From the NCBI GenBank assembly GCA_001983475.1, contig LJHD01000283.1, forward strand, positions 1-32,943: a DNA stretch of 32,943 bases. Direction: 5' to 3'. The notes beneath the pieces are model-generated. The model was not told the DNA's origin. It saw only the letters and a list, made by a program, of their open reading frames with translations, and ran no database searches. A program made the position numbers and the translations under genes. The stretch is from Candidatus Epulonipiscium fishelsonii. GTDB taxonomy: Bacteria > Bacillota > Clostridia > Lachnospirales > Cellulosilyticaceae. This document shows, in pieces, positions 1-11,000 of this stretch (the stretch's first letter is position 1; each line of letters begins with the position of its first letter).

Positions 1-106
1 AGAAGTAAATAGAACTTTAATAGGAGATATTGCGTCGATACATTTTGCACCTACTCTTTTTTCAAAATAAATATAACTTGTTTATTTTTTGTAAAATAAT
101 ATAAAA

Positions 107-890
107 ATTTGCCAGATAAATCCAATTAGGTAATATAATAATTTCCATTTTTCTAAATCTAAAATGAGCCAAATCTGCATGGATCAAATTTTCAATTTAG
201 CAATATAAGGAAGATAATGAAGATAAAAAAAATAAAAGATTTCTCGAATACTTTACAATAAATGGGATTTAGTTATGTTTAGAAATATCAAAGTTAGAAT
301 ACTATCCTTTATATAGTGATTCAGAATAAAGTTCATGTTTGAATCTCCGCACCCTAAAAAATACTTTAACTTATAATTACAACTAATTTATTCAACGACC
401 TAGGTAAATATAATTTTTTACTTACAATAATAACTATAAACAAATATTCCACTACTTTTAATATTCCCCAATAATTTTCTATTAGAGTTGGCTGAAGAAA
501 AAAATTATATTTACAGCTAACTTTGATAATCTTTCAGACGCTTTAATACATTCTTTTAATTTTCGTTGAGTATACAATAATTGCCATTTTTCCAAAATGT
601 ACTAAATCTGTCTGGGTTAAATTTTCAATTTAACAATATAAAGGAAGATAACGAAATTTATAAACACACAAAAGTTGGAGTACTATCCTTTATATAGTGA
701 TTTCGGATGAAATTTATATTTGGACTCTCGCACTAAAAAATACTTTAGCTTATAATTATGATTAATTTATTCAATAGCCTAAGTAAATATAATTTCACAA
801 AAAAAAATCAGTAGGCCTATCCACTGATTTTTTTATTAACAATAATAATTGAAAACAAATATTCCACTACTTTTTGCATCCCAATAACTG
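107..890. repeat. Diverged tandem duplication, copy A about 107-480 and copy B about 530-890
   Basis: Shared ordered blocks in both copies: 'aaattttcaatttaRcaatataa(a)ggaagata', 'actatcctttatatagtgatt', 'ctaaaaaatactttaRcttataatta', 'taatttattcaa', 'aaacaaatattccactacttt'. Confidence 0.8.
800..835 (-). terminator. Rho-independent terminator downstream of accDA
   Basis: Inverted repeat AAAATCAGT...ACTGATTTTTTT followed by a T-run, just past the accDA stop. Confidence 0.85.
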
Positions 891-2603
891 CTAATATGTC
901 ATATCTCCATATTTTCTAAACCGTTCATATCTCTTATTAACAATTTCGTCATCTGATAACATATCCAGTTCTTGAATTTTTTCAAGTAAATAATTTTTTA
1001 AAATCATAGCTGCAAGATCAGGGTCTTTATGTGCCCCACCTGAAGGTTCTTTTATAATATCATCGATGATACCAAATTTTAAAAGATCTGTTGGTGTTAT
1101 CTTCATAATCTTAGAAGCCTTTTCAGCTAACTTACTGTCTTTCCATAAAATGCTTGCAAACCCTTCGGGCGATAAAATTGAATAAGTAGTATTTTGTTGC
1201 ATAAATACAAAGTCTGCAACACCTAAAGCCAATGCACCACCACTTCCACCTTCACCAATAATTCCTGCTATAATTGGTGTTTTTAGTCTAGACATTTCCA
1301 TAAGATTTCTAGCAATTGCCTCACCTTGACCACGCTCTTCAGCTCCAAGCCCACAATATGCCCCAGGAGTATCAATAAAACAAATAATTGGCCTATGAAA
1401 TTTTTCCGCTTGTTTCATTAATCTAAAAGATTTTCTATATCCTTCTGGATGTGGCATACCAAAGTTATATTCAATATTTTCTTTTGAAGTCTTTCCTTTA
1501 TTTTGAGCAATCACAGTTACAACATTACCTTCAAATTTTCCAATTCCACCAATAATAGCCCTGTCATCTGCAAAAACTCTATCTCCATGTAGCTCTATAA
1601 ATTCATCAAATATATGCTCAATATAAAATTTACTTCTAGGTCTATCTATTTGTCTTGCAATATTAATTTTTTCCCAAGGTGAAATTTCTTTTTCTGGTTC
1701 AATAAGATAGTTCACTTCATTAAAATGGTTTAATTTAGCACTAGGTTTAGCATGCCATTTTAGTAACAGGCCTAAGATTTTTCCAAAATCCTTTCTTTCA
1801 ACAATTTTATCAATCATTCCATGTTCCAATAAAAATTCTGCTTTTTGAAATCCATTAGGAAGCTTTTGGCCTATTGTTTGTTCAATAACACGTGGGCCAG
1901 CAAAGCCAATAAGAGCCTGTGGTTCTGATAAGATTATATCACCAAGCATTGCAAAGCTTGCTGTAACCCCTCCAGTAGTTGGATGAGTTAATACACTGAT
2001 ATATAAAAGTCCTGCATCATCATGTTTAGCTAAAGCTGCACTAGTTTTTGCCATTTGCATAAGGGAAAATATCCCTTCTTGCATTCTTGCTCCGCCTGAT
2101 GCACAAAAAATAATAACAGGAAGTTTGTTTTCTGTTGCATATTCAATTGCACGAGTAATTTTTTCACCAACTACTTCTCCCATGCTCCCCATCATAAATC
2201 TGGAATCCATAACAGCAATTATACAATCATTATTGTTTATTTTTGCCATACCAGTTAAAACTGCTTCTTTTTCACTAGTCCTAACCATATAGCTTTCAAG
2301 TTTAAGGCCATAATCTTTAAAATTCAAAGGATTTTTACTTTCTAAATCTTTATCAAATTCAATAAAACTATCTTTATCCGCAATGTTATTTATCCGCATT
2401 CTTGCAGAAATAGGAAAATATCCCTCACAACTGGTACAAACACCAATTGTATCATCTAAATCTTTTATATAGATGCTTTTTTTGCAATGAGGACATTTTG
2501 CATACATTCCAGCAGGAATTTCAACTTTCTTTTGAGAGTCTTCTGATTGAACATTATCAACTTTGCCATATTTTTTTCTGTTCATTAAACTTTGAAACAT
2601 CAT
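891..2603 (-). CDS. accDA: Acetyl-CoA carboxylase carboxyltransferase, fused beta (AccD) and alpha (AccA)
   Basis: 570 aa ORF. N-terminal zinc ribbon CPHCKKS...CTSCEGY plus AccD core, then SPWEKINIARQIDRPRS and AccA core FGMPHPEGYRKSFRLMKQAEKF. Confidence 0.95.
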   Translation of the reverse strand: MMFQSLMNRKKYGKVDNVQSEDSQKKVEIPAGMYAKCPHCKKSIYIKDLDDTIGVCTSCEGYFPISARMRINNIADKDSFIEFDKDLESKNPLNFKDYGLKLESYMVRTSEKEAVLTGMAKINNNDCIIAVMDSRFMMGSMGEVVGEKITRAIEYATENKLPVIIFCASGGARMQEGIFSLMQMAKTSAALAKHDDAGLLYISVLTHPTTGGVTASFAMLGDIILSEPQALIGFAGPRVIEQTIGQKLPNGFQKAEFLLEHGMIDKIVERKDFGKILGLLLKWHAKPSAKLNHFNEVNYLIEPEKEISPWEKINIARQIDRPRSKFYIEHIFDEFIELHGDRVFADDRAIIGGIGKFEGNVVTVIAQNKGKTSKENIEYNFGMPHPEGYRKSFRLMKQAEKFHRPIICFIDTPGAYCGLGAEERGQGEAIARNLMEMSRLKTPIIAGIIGEGGSGGALALGVADFVFMQQNTTYSILSPEGFASILWKDSKLAEKASKIMKITPTDLLKFGIIDDIIKEPSGGAHKDPDLAAMILKNYLLEKIQELDMLSDDEIVNKRYERFRKYGDMTY

Positions 2604-3976
2604 TCATCACCTCCAACACCTAATATTTGATCAAGATTGGTTTCAATATAAGTTGTATCAAATTTACCTGTTTCAAAAGCAGTAGTATAAAGTAAATCTA
2701 ATTGAAATTCAATATTATTGCTAATACCTTCAACTACAGTTTCGCTTAAAGCACGCTTCATAATAGCAATAGCTTCTTGTCTATCTTCTCCCCAAGTAAT
2801 AATTTTTGCAATCATAGAATCATATGTTGGAGGAATTACATACCCTGCATAAATACTTGACTCAATTCTAACACCTCGCCCACCTGGCAGGTATAGCTCT
2901 GTTATTTTTCCAGCTGCTGGTCTAAAATTCAAAAGAGGATTTTCAGCATTAATTCTACATTCAATCGCATGCCCTCTTAATTTTATATCATCTTGGGTAA
3001 ACTTTAGTTTTTCTCCAAAAGCAATTTTTATCTGTTCTTTTATAAGGTCAATATTTGATACCATTTCGGTAACAGGATGCTCAACTTGAATTCTAGTATT
3101 CATCTCTATAAAGTAGTGGTTATTATCCTTATCAATAATAAACTCTATTGTGCCCGCATTTTCATAACTAACCGCTTTAGCTGCTAAAATGGCATGTTCA
3201 CCCATTATTTTGCGCTTTTCTTCACTCATATTTGGCGATGGTGATTCTTCAATTAATTTTTGATGTCTTCTTTGCATAGTGCAATCACGCTCACCAATAT
3301 GGACTATATTCCCAAACTTGTCTCCTAAAATTTGAAATTCAATATGTCTGGGAGTTTGTATGTATTTTTCTATATACATACTTCCGTCTCCAAAAGCAGT
3401 CAATGCCTCTTGGCTTGCAGTTAAAAAAGCATTTTTCAGCTCGGCTTCCTCCCAAACAAGCCTCATTCCGCGGCCCCCCCCACCCGCAACTGCTTTAATG
3501 ATTATAGGATAACCTATCTTCTTTACTACATGTCTGGCTCCTCTTAAATCCTTAACTACGCCATCAGAGCCAGGAACTACAGGAACTCCCGCTTTAACCA
3601 TCATCTCTCTTGCTTTTGCCTTGTCCCCCATTTTTCTAATCATTCTTGAAGTTGGTCCAATAAACTTAATTTGACAGTCCTCACAAATTCCAGCAAACTT
3701 TGCACTTTCTGAAAGAAATCCAAACCCAGGGTGAATTGCATCTGCTTTTGTACCAATAGCAGCACTTATAATGTTTTCAATATTTAAATAGCTATCCTTT
3801 GGCAAAGCTTTACCAATGCAAATTGCTTCATCTGCAAAATTTACATGTAAGGAATCTTTGTCCATCTGAGAATATATTGCAACAGTTTGTATATCCATTT
3901 CTTTGCAAGCTCGTATAATTCTTAGGGCAATTTCTCCTCTGTTTGCAACAAGAATTTTATTAAACATTAGCATCAC
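2600..3976 (-). CDS. accC: Acetyl-CoA carboxylase biotin carboxylase subunit
   Basis: [26 protein letters not shown]-grasp [23 protein letters not shown]. Confidence 0.97.
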   Translation of the reverse strand: MMLMFNKILVANRGEIALRIIRACKEMDIQTVAIYSQMDKDSLHVNFADEAICIGKALPKDSYLNIENIISAAIGTKADAIHPGFGFLSESAKFAGICEDCQIKFIGPTSRMIRKMGDKAKAREMMVKAGVPVVPGSDGVVKDLRGARHVVKKIGYPIIIKAVAGGGGRGMRLVWEEAELKNAFLTASQEALTAFGDGSMYIEKYIQTPRHIEFQILGDKFGNIVHIGERDCTMQRRHQKLIEESPSPNMSEEKRKIMGEHAILAAKAVSYENAGTIEFIIDKDNNHYFIEMNTRIQVEHPVTEMVSNIDLIKEQIKIAFGEKLKFTQDDIKLRGHAIECRINAENPLLNFRPAAGKITELYLPGGRGVRIESSIYAGYVIPPTYDSMIAKIITWGEDRQEAIAIMKRALSETVVEGISNNIEFQLDLLYTTAFETGKFDTTYIETNLDQILGVGGDE

Positions 3977-4394
3977 CTACCGCAAATTTTAATTCCGCAG
4001 TAGCAACTTTTTTTCCATTCACTGAGGCAACTGCCTCTGCTACTCCAATTGGACCTTTTTGTTTAACCATTCTACATTCTAACTTTAATACATCTCCAGG
4101 AACAACTTTTTGTTTAAATTTTGCTTTATCTATACCAGCTAAAAAACCAATTTTACCTTTATATTCTTCTTGATTAAGTAAAGCAATCGCTCCAACTTGT
4201 GCCATAGCTTCAACAATCAATACCCCAGGCATAACGGGCATAATTGGAAAATGTCCTTTAAAAAATGGCTCATTTATAGTAACATTTTTGTATCCAACGG
4301 CCCCCTTTCCGTCTTCGTCTATTTCTGCTTTATCTACCAATAAAAAAGGATATCTATGTGGTAATATTTTCATTATTTCTTCTACGTTTAACAT
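3960..4394 (-). CDS. fabZ: 3-hydroxyacyl-ACP dehydratase FabZ
   Basis: [13 protein letters not shown]...[20 protein letters not shown]. Confidence 0.97.
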   Translation of the reverse strand: MLNVEEIMKILPHRYPFLLVDKAEIDEDGKGAVGYKNVTINEPFFKGHFPIMPVMPGVLIVEAMAQVGAIALLNQEEYKGKIGFLAGIDKAKFKQKVVPGDVLKLECRMVKQKGPIGVAEAVASVNGKKVATAELKFAVGDANV

Positions 4395-4408
4395 TTGTTT
4401 TCCCCTCT

Positions 4409-4843
4409 CTATTCAATCACAAATAAAGGTGTGCCAAATTCAACTAGTTCACCATTTTCAACTAAAATTTCTTTAACAATTCCATCTTGATCTGCTTCTA
4501 CTTCATTCATCAACTTCATTGCCTCTATAATGCACACTATGTCACCTTTTGTTACTCTACTTCCAATATTTACAAATGGCTTGGATTTTGGAGAATTAGC
4601 TGAATAAAATGTGCCTACCATTGGCGAATTAATAGTAATTTGTTCTTTAACTATACCTTGATTGTTTATAGCATTAAAATTTGGAATAAATTCTACTTGC
4701 TGAGCAATATCTGCATATTCTCTTTCTAAAATTAAATTAAATTCTGAGGATGTAAATCTTAACTTAGTTAAATTTGTTGAGTTAAATTCTTTAATTAACT
4801 CTTTAACACTACCTGTTACACTCATTTTCATTCCCCTTTCCAT
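4409..4843 (-). CDS. accB: Biotin carboxyl carrier protein of ACC
   Basis: C-terminal biotinyl motif [14 protein letters not shown]; start is probably the internal MKMSVTG after GGGG-type RBS. Confidence 0.95.
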   Translation of the reverse strand: MERGMKMSVTGSVKELIKEFNSTNLTKLRFTSSEFNLILEREYADIAQQVEFIPNFNAINNQGIVKEQITINSPMVGTFYSANSPKSKPFVNIGSRVTKGDIVCIIEAMKLMNEVEADQDGIVKEILVENGELVEFGTPLFVIE

Positions 4844-6063
4844 TTTTTAAAAATAAGAGTTGCATTATGTCCCCCAAATCCCAACGAATTACTTAATGCA
4901 TATTCTAAATCTTGTTTTCTACCTTTATTTGGTACATAATCTAAATTACACTCTGGGTCAGGCTCAAGATAGCCAATCGTTGGAGGAATAAATCCTTCTT
5001 CTAAAGCTTTTACACAAATAATCGCTTCTATTGCTCCAGCAGCACCAAGCAAATGCCCTGTCATAGATTTAGTGGAACTTATTGGAACTTTTGTGTCTTC
5101 ACCAAATACAGTTTTTATAGCTTGAGTTTCCAATCTATCATTATAATCTGTACTTGTTCCATGTGCATTTATATAATCAATTTCAAGAGAAGCTAAGTTT
5201 GCATCATTCAAGGCTTGTTGCATAGCTCTTGCTCCACCTTCACCTTTTGGCGGTGGTGTAGTGATGTGGTATGCATCTCCAGTTGCACCATATCCAACTA
5301 TTTCGGCCCATATATGTGCTCCTCTTTTTTGTGCATGTTCAAGCGTTTCTAAAACCAAAATTCCTGATCCTTCTCCCATTATAAAACCATTTCTTTCTTT
5401 ATCAAAAGGAATAGAAGCACGTTTTGGATCACTTGAAGTTGATAGTGCAGTTAATGCTTGAAAACCAGCTACACAAATTGGAGAAATAGTAGCTTCTGCC
5501 CCACCAGCAAAAATTATATCATGATTACCTTGTTGAAGAAGCTTGAACGCATCTCCAATACTATTCGTTCCAGAAGCACAAGCTGTTGCAACTGAAGTAC
5601 ATACCCCTTTAGCTCCAAGATAAATAGAAATGTTTCCCGCTCCCATATTTGAAATAGACATAGGGATACAGAATGGAGAAACTCTTTTTGCACCTTTTTC
5701 ATTCAATGTCAATACATATTTTTCTATAGTTTCGATTCCACCAATACCAGAGCCAACAATAACCCCTACTCTAGTTGCATCTTCTTTTTCCATGTCAATA
5801 TGTGCATTTACCATGGCTTCTTTTGCTGCATATACTGCAAATTGAGTATATCTATCTAATCGTCTTGCATCCTTTTTTGATATATATTTTTCACTATCAA
5901 AATCTTTAACTTCTGCTGCTAAACTAACTTTATAATCTTCATCTAATTCAAAACGAGTAATTGGTCCAATTCCATTTACCCCATTCTTTATGTTGTTCCA
6001 AAATAAATCAATTGAATTTCCTAAAGGAGACACAACTCCCGCTCCAGTAATAACAACTCTCAT
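4828..6063 (-). CDS. fabF: Beta-ketoacyl-ACP synthase II
   Basis: [30 protein letters not shown]; start placed at 6063 after AAAGGAG; ORF track extends to 6108. Confidence 0.97.
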   Translation of the reverse strand: MRVVITGAGVVSPLGNSIDLFWNNIKNGVNGIGPITRFELDEDYKVSLAAEVKDFDSEKYISKKDARRLDRYTQFAVYAAKEAMVNAHIDMEKEDATRVGVIVGSGIGGIETIEKYVLTLNEKGAKRVSPFCIPMSISNMGAGNISIYLGAKGVCTSVATACASGTNSIGDAFKLLQQGNHDIIFAGGAEATISPICVAGFQALTALSTSSDPKRASIPFDKERNGFIMGEGSGILVLETLEHAQKRGAHIWAEIVGYGATGDAYHITTPPPKGEGGARAMQQALNDANLASLEIDYINAHGTSTDYNDRLETQAIKTVFGEDTKVPISSTKSMTGHLLGAAGAIEAIICVKALEEGFIPPTIGYLEPDPECNLDYVPNKGRKQDLEYALSNSLGFGGHNATLIFKKWKGE

Positions 6064-6125
6064 ATTTTCATCTCCTTTATTTCTTATAACGATGGATATC
6101 TGCAGCACATAGATGTTTACACCAC

Positions 6126-6869
6126 TTACATAATCATTCCACCATCTACACGTATTATTTCACCTGTTACATAACTTGCTAAATTACTTGCTAAAAATAA
6201 GGCTACATTTGCAACTTCTTCTACGCTACCCATTCTTTTTAAAGGTATATTTTTATTTATCTCTTTTTTTAATTCATCAGTCAATCCCTGAGTCATTTCA
6301 GTATCAATAAATCCTGGAGCAATAGCATTTACACGAATGTTTTTCTTTGCAAATTCTTTAGCGGTTGATTTTGTTAGTCCAACTAGTCCAGCTTTAGCAG
6401 CAGAATAATTCACTTGACCAGCATTTCCAGAAAGCCCAGATACAGATGTCATGTTTATAATGCTACCACCAGATTTCATCATAGGTCTAACAGCATGCTT
6501 AGTACAGTTAAATGCTCCTTTTAAGTTTACATTAATTACATCATCAAATTCTTGTTCTGTCATTCTAAGCAACAACATATCTCTTGTAATACCCGCATTG
6601 TTTACTAAAATATCTATTTTGCCAAATTTCTCAATAGTCATATCAATTAATTTTTTTGACTCCTCAAAATTAGCTATATTTGCCACAACTGCAATTGCCT
6701 CTCCACCAAGAGCTATTATTTCATTTACTACTTCGTTTGCTGCATCTAAAAAATTTTCATAGGGACAATTTATTACTACTTTAGCTCCTTGCTTTGCAAA
6801 TGTTAATGCAATAGTTCTTCCAATTCCTCTATTACTACCAGTTATAACAGCTACTTTTTCTTTAAGCAT
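6126..6869 (-). CDS. fabG: 3-oxoacyl-ACP reductase
   Basis: SDR fold: [35 protein letters not shown]. Confidence 0.96.
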   Translation of the reverse strand: MLKEKVAVITGSNRGIGRTIALTFAKQGAKVVINCPYENFLDAANEVVNEIIALGGEAIAVVANIANFEESKKLIDMTIEKFGKIDILVNNAGITRDMLLLRMTEQEFDDVINVNLKGAFNCTKHAVRPMMKSGGSIINMTSVSGLSGNAGQVNYSAAKAGLVGLTKSTAKEFAKKNIRVNAIAPGFIDTEMTQGLTDELKKEINKNIPLKRMGSVEEVANVALFLASNLASYVTGEIIRVDGGMIM

Positions 6870-6895
6870 ATTTTTCTCCTATTATCACTTTTTAA

Positions 6896-7831
6896 TTAAT
6901 ATTCCATTGAAGCCAATGTTTTATCCAAAGACTTCTTATCTTCAACATTAAAAATCTTAACATTCTTTGAAATCTTGCCTACAAAATTTGCTAATGTTTT
7001 CTTTACTCCAATTTCTATAAATATATCAAAACCATCATTTATAAGTCTTTCAACACTTTCTCTAAAGCATACTCCCTGCATAGTCTGAATAGGTATGTTT
7101 TTTCTGGCCTCTTCACCATCCATATAATCAGCCGTTACATTACTTACAATTGGAATTTTTGGGTCATTAAAATTTAAATTTGCTACATATTTTTCCAATT
7201 TTTCACTAGCTACTTGCATTAATGGGCTATGGAATGCTCCACTAACATTTAAAGGTATTATTCTTTTTGCACCAACTTTTTTTAATTTCTCGCTGGCAAG
7301 TTCTATCCCTTCCTTTGTTCCCGAAATAACTAATTGTCCAGGACAATTATCATTTGCTACACATACCAAGTTTCCTTCACTAGTTACCTCTTCACAAACT
7401 TTTTTTATAATTTCTTTATCTAATCCTAAAACTGCACTCATAGCTCCTTTATTTAATTTTGTTGCCTCTGACATATATTTTGAACGTAGCTCAACTAATT
7501 GTAATGCATCTTCAAAATTCAAAATTCCACTAGCTACCAGTGCACTATACTCTCCTAAACTATATCCAATTATAGCATCTGGTTCAATTCCAGCCTTTTT
7601 TACTGCTTCATAAACTGCTAAATTAGTTGTAAATAACGCTACTTGAGTGTACTCTGTTTGATTTATCACTGCATTTGGGTCCTCAAAACAAACTTCTTTA
7701 ATATCCCACTGTTCAAACAATTCATTTGCTTTATTAAATAAATTTCTACTTTCTTCATAGTTTTCAAATATATCTTTTCCCATTCCAGCATATTGTACTC
7801 CTTGCCCAGAAAATAAAAATGCTATTTTCAA
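6896..7831 (-). CDS. fabD: Malonyl-CoA:ACP transacylase
   Basis: FLFSGQGVQYAGMGKD; GYSLGEYSALVASG. Confidence 0.96.
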   Translation of the reverse strand: MKIAFLFSGQGVQYAGMGKDIFENYEESRNLFNKANELFEQWDIKEVCFEDPNAVINQTEYTQVALFTTNLAVYEAVKKAGIEPDAIIGYSLGEYSALVASGILNFEDALQLVELRSKYMSEATKLNKGAMSAVLGLDKEIIKKVCEEVTSEGNLVCVANDNCPGQLVISGTKEGIELASEKLKKVGAKRIIPLNVSGAFHSPLMQVASEKLEKYVANLNFNDPKIPIVSNVTADYMDGEEARKNIPIQTMQGVCFRESVERLINDGFDIFIEIGVKKTLANFVGKISKNVKIFNVEDKKSLDKTLASMEY

Positions 7832-7877
7832 TTTATCACCATTGCCAATACTATTATAAAACCTTAAGTTTTATATC

Positions 7878-7975
7878 GTTGCTAGTTTTGACATATTCCT
7901 TTCCAGTTTTATACATCTTATGTTTAATATACGTTGCAACCTACGCAAATTTTTTCTAAATTTTACTGTTTTTAC
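7878..7975. repeat. Dispersed intergenic repeat, copy 1 (fabK-fabD spacer)
   Basis: gttgctagttttgacatattcctttcca...acgttgcaacctacgcaaattttttcta; second copy at 18834. Confidence 0.75.
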
Positions 7976-8100
7976 ATCTATGTTTATTATTTTTTTAGCC
8001 CTAACCATAGAACAATGCTTCATTTGCCTACTAAATTAAAAAAACTCTAAAATAGCACAATAGCACTATAAAGGATAGTACTCTAATTTTTCAAATCCAA

Positions 8101-8135
8101 AATACTATTATTTGGGCGATTTTAATCGCCCTTAT
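8101..8135 (-). terminator. Hairpin in fabK-fabD spacer (weak terminator or processing stem)
   Basis: GGGCGATTTTAATCGCCC perfect stem just after the fabK stop; only a weak U-tract. Confidence 0.4.
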
Positions 8136-8142
8136 TATGTTA

Positions 8143-8643
8143 TTAAAAATCCAATTTACTTTTACCATTAGCTATTAAGTCTTTTGCTTCACTTACAAAT
8201 TCATCAATTATTTCTTGTGCATTTTGTTCCTTGTTAAGCATTCCTGCAATTTGACCAGCCATAACAGATCCACGGGTAATATCACCTTCAACAACTGCTC
8301 GTCTAAGGCTATCTGCACCTAATTTTTCAAGTTCTTCAGGTGTAGCTCCATTTTTTTCTAACTTTAAGTACTCTCTTGTTAAATGATTTCGTATGCTACG
8401 AATAGGATGTCCTGTACTTCTTCCAGTTACAACAGCATCAATATCATTCGCTTTTATAACTCTATCTTTATAGTTTTGATGAATATCGCATTCTTTAGCT
8501 AATACAAATCTTGTTCCAACTTGCACTCCTTCTGCTCCAAGCATAAGGGCTGCTACAAATCCTCTTCCATCACCAATGCCTCCTGCTGCAATAACAGGTA
8601 TTTTTAACGCATCAACAACTTGAGGAACAATAACCATTGTAGT
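8143..8643 (-). CDS. fabK: Enoyl-ACP reductase II FabK, exon 2
   Basis: Reads TTMVIVPQVVDALKIPVIAAGGIGDGRG, in phase with exon 1 ...GHIGEL. ORF track starts at the internal ATG 8637. Confidence 0.93.
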   Translation of the reverse strand, partial: TTMVIVPQVVDALKIPVIAAGGIGDGRGFVAALMLGAEGVQVGTRFVLAKECDIHQNYKDRVIKANDIDAVVTGRSTGHPIRSIRNHLTREYLKLEKNGATPEELEKLGADSLRRAVVEGDITRGSVMAGQIAGMLNKEQNAQEIIDEFVSEAKDLIANGKSKLDF

Positions 8644-8705
8644 ATAGGATAAGAACCCGACGCCTTACTACATTACTGTAGTAGGTTTCCTTGAACTCTC
8701 CCCCA

Positions 8706-8739
8706 GAACCGTACTTACACCTCTCAATGTATACGGCTC
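8706..8739 (-). ncRNA. Group II intron domain V (intron 1)
   Basis: GAGCCGTATACATTGAGAGGTGTAAGTACGGTTC. Confidence 0.95.
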
Positions 8740-8747
8740 ACCGTCTA

Positions 8748-8816
8748 TCAATCTAGTTCTCCATTGTGTATCTTTCTATGACATTCTACACATAAAGTTA
8801 TAGTTTTTCTTTGCCT
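8748..8816 (-). pseudogene. HNH endonuclease C-terminal remnant of the intron 1 encoded protein
   Basis: Out-of-frame 23 codons read RQRKTITLCVECHRKIHNGELD*, the typical end of group II intron HNH domains. Confidence 0.85.
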
Positions 8817-8857
8817 TTACATCATATACTCTTATTTCTTTTAGGTTTTTATATAAT

Positions 8858-10360
8858 TCATGTATTTTCTTTCTCATGCCATTCACAAACTTCTATCTTT
8901 AATTTTGTGCTTGGGTGCATTTCTATGTCTTTCCAGTTACTACCTGTTTTATTTCTTGCAAAACCTTCATCATAATAATAGCATATTTCAGGTCCATTTT
9001 TAGTCATATACTTTATGCCTAATTTCCCATCTATTGTATATTTATCAAATATTTTCCTTATAGATGTTTTATACTTATGGCCCATAGTTTTGACAAAACT
9101 ATATTTCATAATATAATTATAAGAATTTAGACTATTCACATTCATAGCTAATCTATAATAATTATATAAACTTCTGATTTCTGCATTATAGGTTTTTATT
9201 ATTTCCAAATCGTCATTATTTATTAAATAAGTTCTATGAGTTGGTTCCCATATTTCTTTTCCTTTTTTATTAATAACATTAACAGCGCCATGTTCTTTTA
9301 ATTTTGTTATCCAAGCTTCTTTTGGCATATACACTTTTGTTTGCCCATAAGTTCTTTTTTTTACCGTATCATTTTGTTTTACTCTTTTTATTTCTTGAGA
9401 CCTTACAGTAATTTCATAACCTAAGAATTTAGCCCTATCTTTGCTACTGGTTATTAAAGTTTTTTCCTCTGACAATTCTAGTTCAAGTTTTTCTTTCAAG
9501 AAGTTTTTTATATTCTCTTTTATTTTTTTCGTATCCTCTTTGTTCCCTATTACACCTATTATAAAGGTATCAGCATATCTAACATAGTATAATCTTTTAA
9601 ATTCTGTATCCATAGAATAGTTAATTTTAGTTCTTTCTTTACCCTCTTCAAAGCTTAATCTAACGCCATCCACATATTTATCAAATTCATTTAAGTATAT
9701 GTTTGATAAAATAGGACTTATTATTCCTCCTTGAGGTATTCCAGAGTAAGTGTTATTATACTTCCATTCTTCTAAATATCCTGCTCTAAGAAATTTCCAA
9801 ATCAAATTTATAAATTTTTCATCTTTAATTTTTTTTCTTAAAATATCTATTAATCTATGATGATTAATGTTATCAAAGAAACATTTAATGTCTCCTTTTA
9901 TATACCATTGAGTACCTTTTTGTTTACTTATTTGGTCTATAGCTGTATGACAACTTCTTTTTGGTCTATAACCATGAGAATTTACTGAAAAATTATTTTC
10001 ATATATACTTTCTAGTATACTTCTTATTATTTCTTGAACTATTTTATCATCTATTGACGGTATTCCTAGTAATATTTTCTTTCCATTCTTTTTTGGAATA
10101 TAAACTCCTTGAGCGGGATACGGTTTGTAACTCTCATCTTTAATTTCATTGATTAATTTATCCACTCGCTCTTTCATTCTGTCAATAGAATCTGTATCAC
10201 TTATCATATTTTCTTTAGAACTTAAATTTTTATAAGCAATATAATAAAATTCTTCATTATAGAGATTTCTATATAGCCTTTTAAATTGACAATTTTCCTT
10301 TAATGCTACTTCAGCTAGACTGTTTAAAACAATCATTGGATTTCTCATGTGCACTCGCAC
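8858..10360 (-). CDS. Group II intron encoded RT/maturase with altered catalytic motif (YADT)
   Basis: LGIPSIDDK, GDIKCFFDNINHH, SGIPQGGIISPILSNIYLNEFD, YVRYADTF, X domain THRTYLINNDDLEII...YNYYRLA; truncated at CEWHEKENT*. Confidence 0.95.
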   Translation of the reverse strand: MRVHMRNPMIVLNSLAEVALKENCQFKRLYRNLYNEEFYYIAYKNLSSKENMISDTDSIDRMKERVDKLINEIKDESYKPYPAQGVYIPKKNGKKILLGIPSIDDKIVQEIIRSILESIYENNFSVNSHGYRPKRSCHTAIDQISKQKGTQWYIKGDIKCFFDNINHHRLIDILRKKIKDEKFINLIWKFLRAGYLEEWKYNNTYSGIPQGGIISPILSNIYLNEFDKYVDGVRLSFEEGKERTKINYSMDTEFKRLYYVRYADTFIIGVIGNKEDTKKIKENIKNFLKEKLELELSEEKTLITSSKDRAKFLGYEITVRSQEIKRVKQNDTVKKRTYGQTKVYMPKEAWITKLKEHGAVNVINKKGKEIWEPTHRTYLINNDDLEIIKTYNAEIRSLYNYYRLAMNVNSLNSYNYIMKYSFVKTMGHKYKTSIRKIFDKYTIDGKLGIKYMTKNGPEICYYYDEGFARNKTGSNWKDIEMHPSTKLKIEVCEWHEKENT

Positions 10361-10649
10361 CTTCCTTTTCTTATTTTAAACCGATAGACTAACACCCTTC
10401 GCCATGTACTAGGCTTTCCCCAGCTCAGACTACTATGATGTTTCTGTTACCTTATGAACCTTCATCTTTCTCTACCTATATACGACTATTACCTCGCTTG
10501 TATCAAAGATATATTTAGTTATACTAAAACGTTCCACTTAGGTAATCTCCGTTTAGATTATAATTAATAGCTTTGTATAATGTCGGATAGAACTTTCAAT
10601 CTTTACTACTTATTGTAGTTGAATATCTTGTGGTCTTACTATATGTATA

Positions 10650-10655
10650 GAACTT
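10650..10655 (-). other. Candidate EBS1 of intron 1
   Basis: AAGTTC in the loop of a TATGTATA/TATACATA stem, complementary to the fabK exon end GAACTT. Confidence 0.75.
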
Positions 10656-11000
10656 ACTTATACATATAATCCTGTAAAGCTATTGTAGCTTACTTTAAGA
10701 TACATATCGTTTCACTAGCTTTCGATATGGCAATCGGTCGTACTTCTCGATTTATTCTTCACGCAATCCAGCATTTATCCTCGTTTATACTTCTTACTTC
10801 GGCTCTCAGTCTTAACTTTAGCTATTTAGTTAACTTGAGCCTTTATATAACCATGCTACACTCTCCCATTTTCCTTTCGGTCAGGGATAAGGTTATTAGT
10901 AATAGGAGTATTGATTTAGACCTTTCTCCTAGTGTATTGCCATCTACACAATTAACTATAATCCTCGATAAGTTATAACAAGCTTATCTTACGGACGCAC

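Larger units (their letters stand above)
8644..11000 (-). mobile_element. Group II intron 1, LtrB-like, inserted in fabK (2357 nt)
   Basis: 5' end GTGCGTCCGTAAGATAAGCTT; 34-nt domain V; 3' end TTATCCTAT (AY) with A at -7; encodes an LtrA-type protein; excision restores fabK. Confidence 0.95.

Noticed and set aside
8665-8665. Bulged A in the TACTACA-GTAA-TGTAGTA stem as the intron 1 branch point
   Set aside because: It is about 22 nt from the 3' splice site; LtrB-like introns use an A near -7, and an A at -7 (8650) is present in TTATCCTAT.
8858-10360. Intron proteins as retron, DGR or Abi-type defence RTs
   Set aside because: X/maturase domain, domain V, intron boundaries and exon restoration identify them as group II intron proteins.
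10727-10978. 83-aa plus-strand ORF
   Set aside because: Antisense to the structured 5' ribozyme region of intron 1; no recognisable protein motif.
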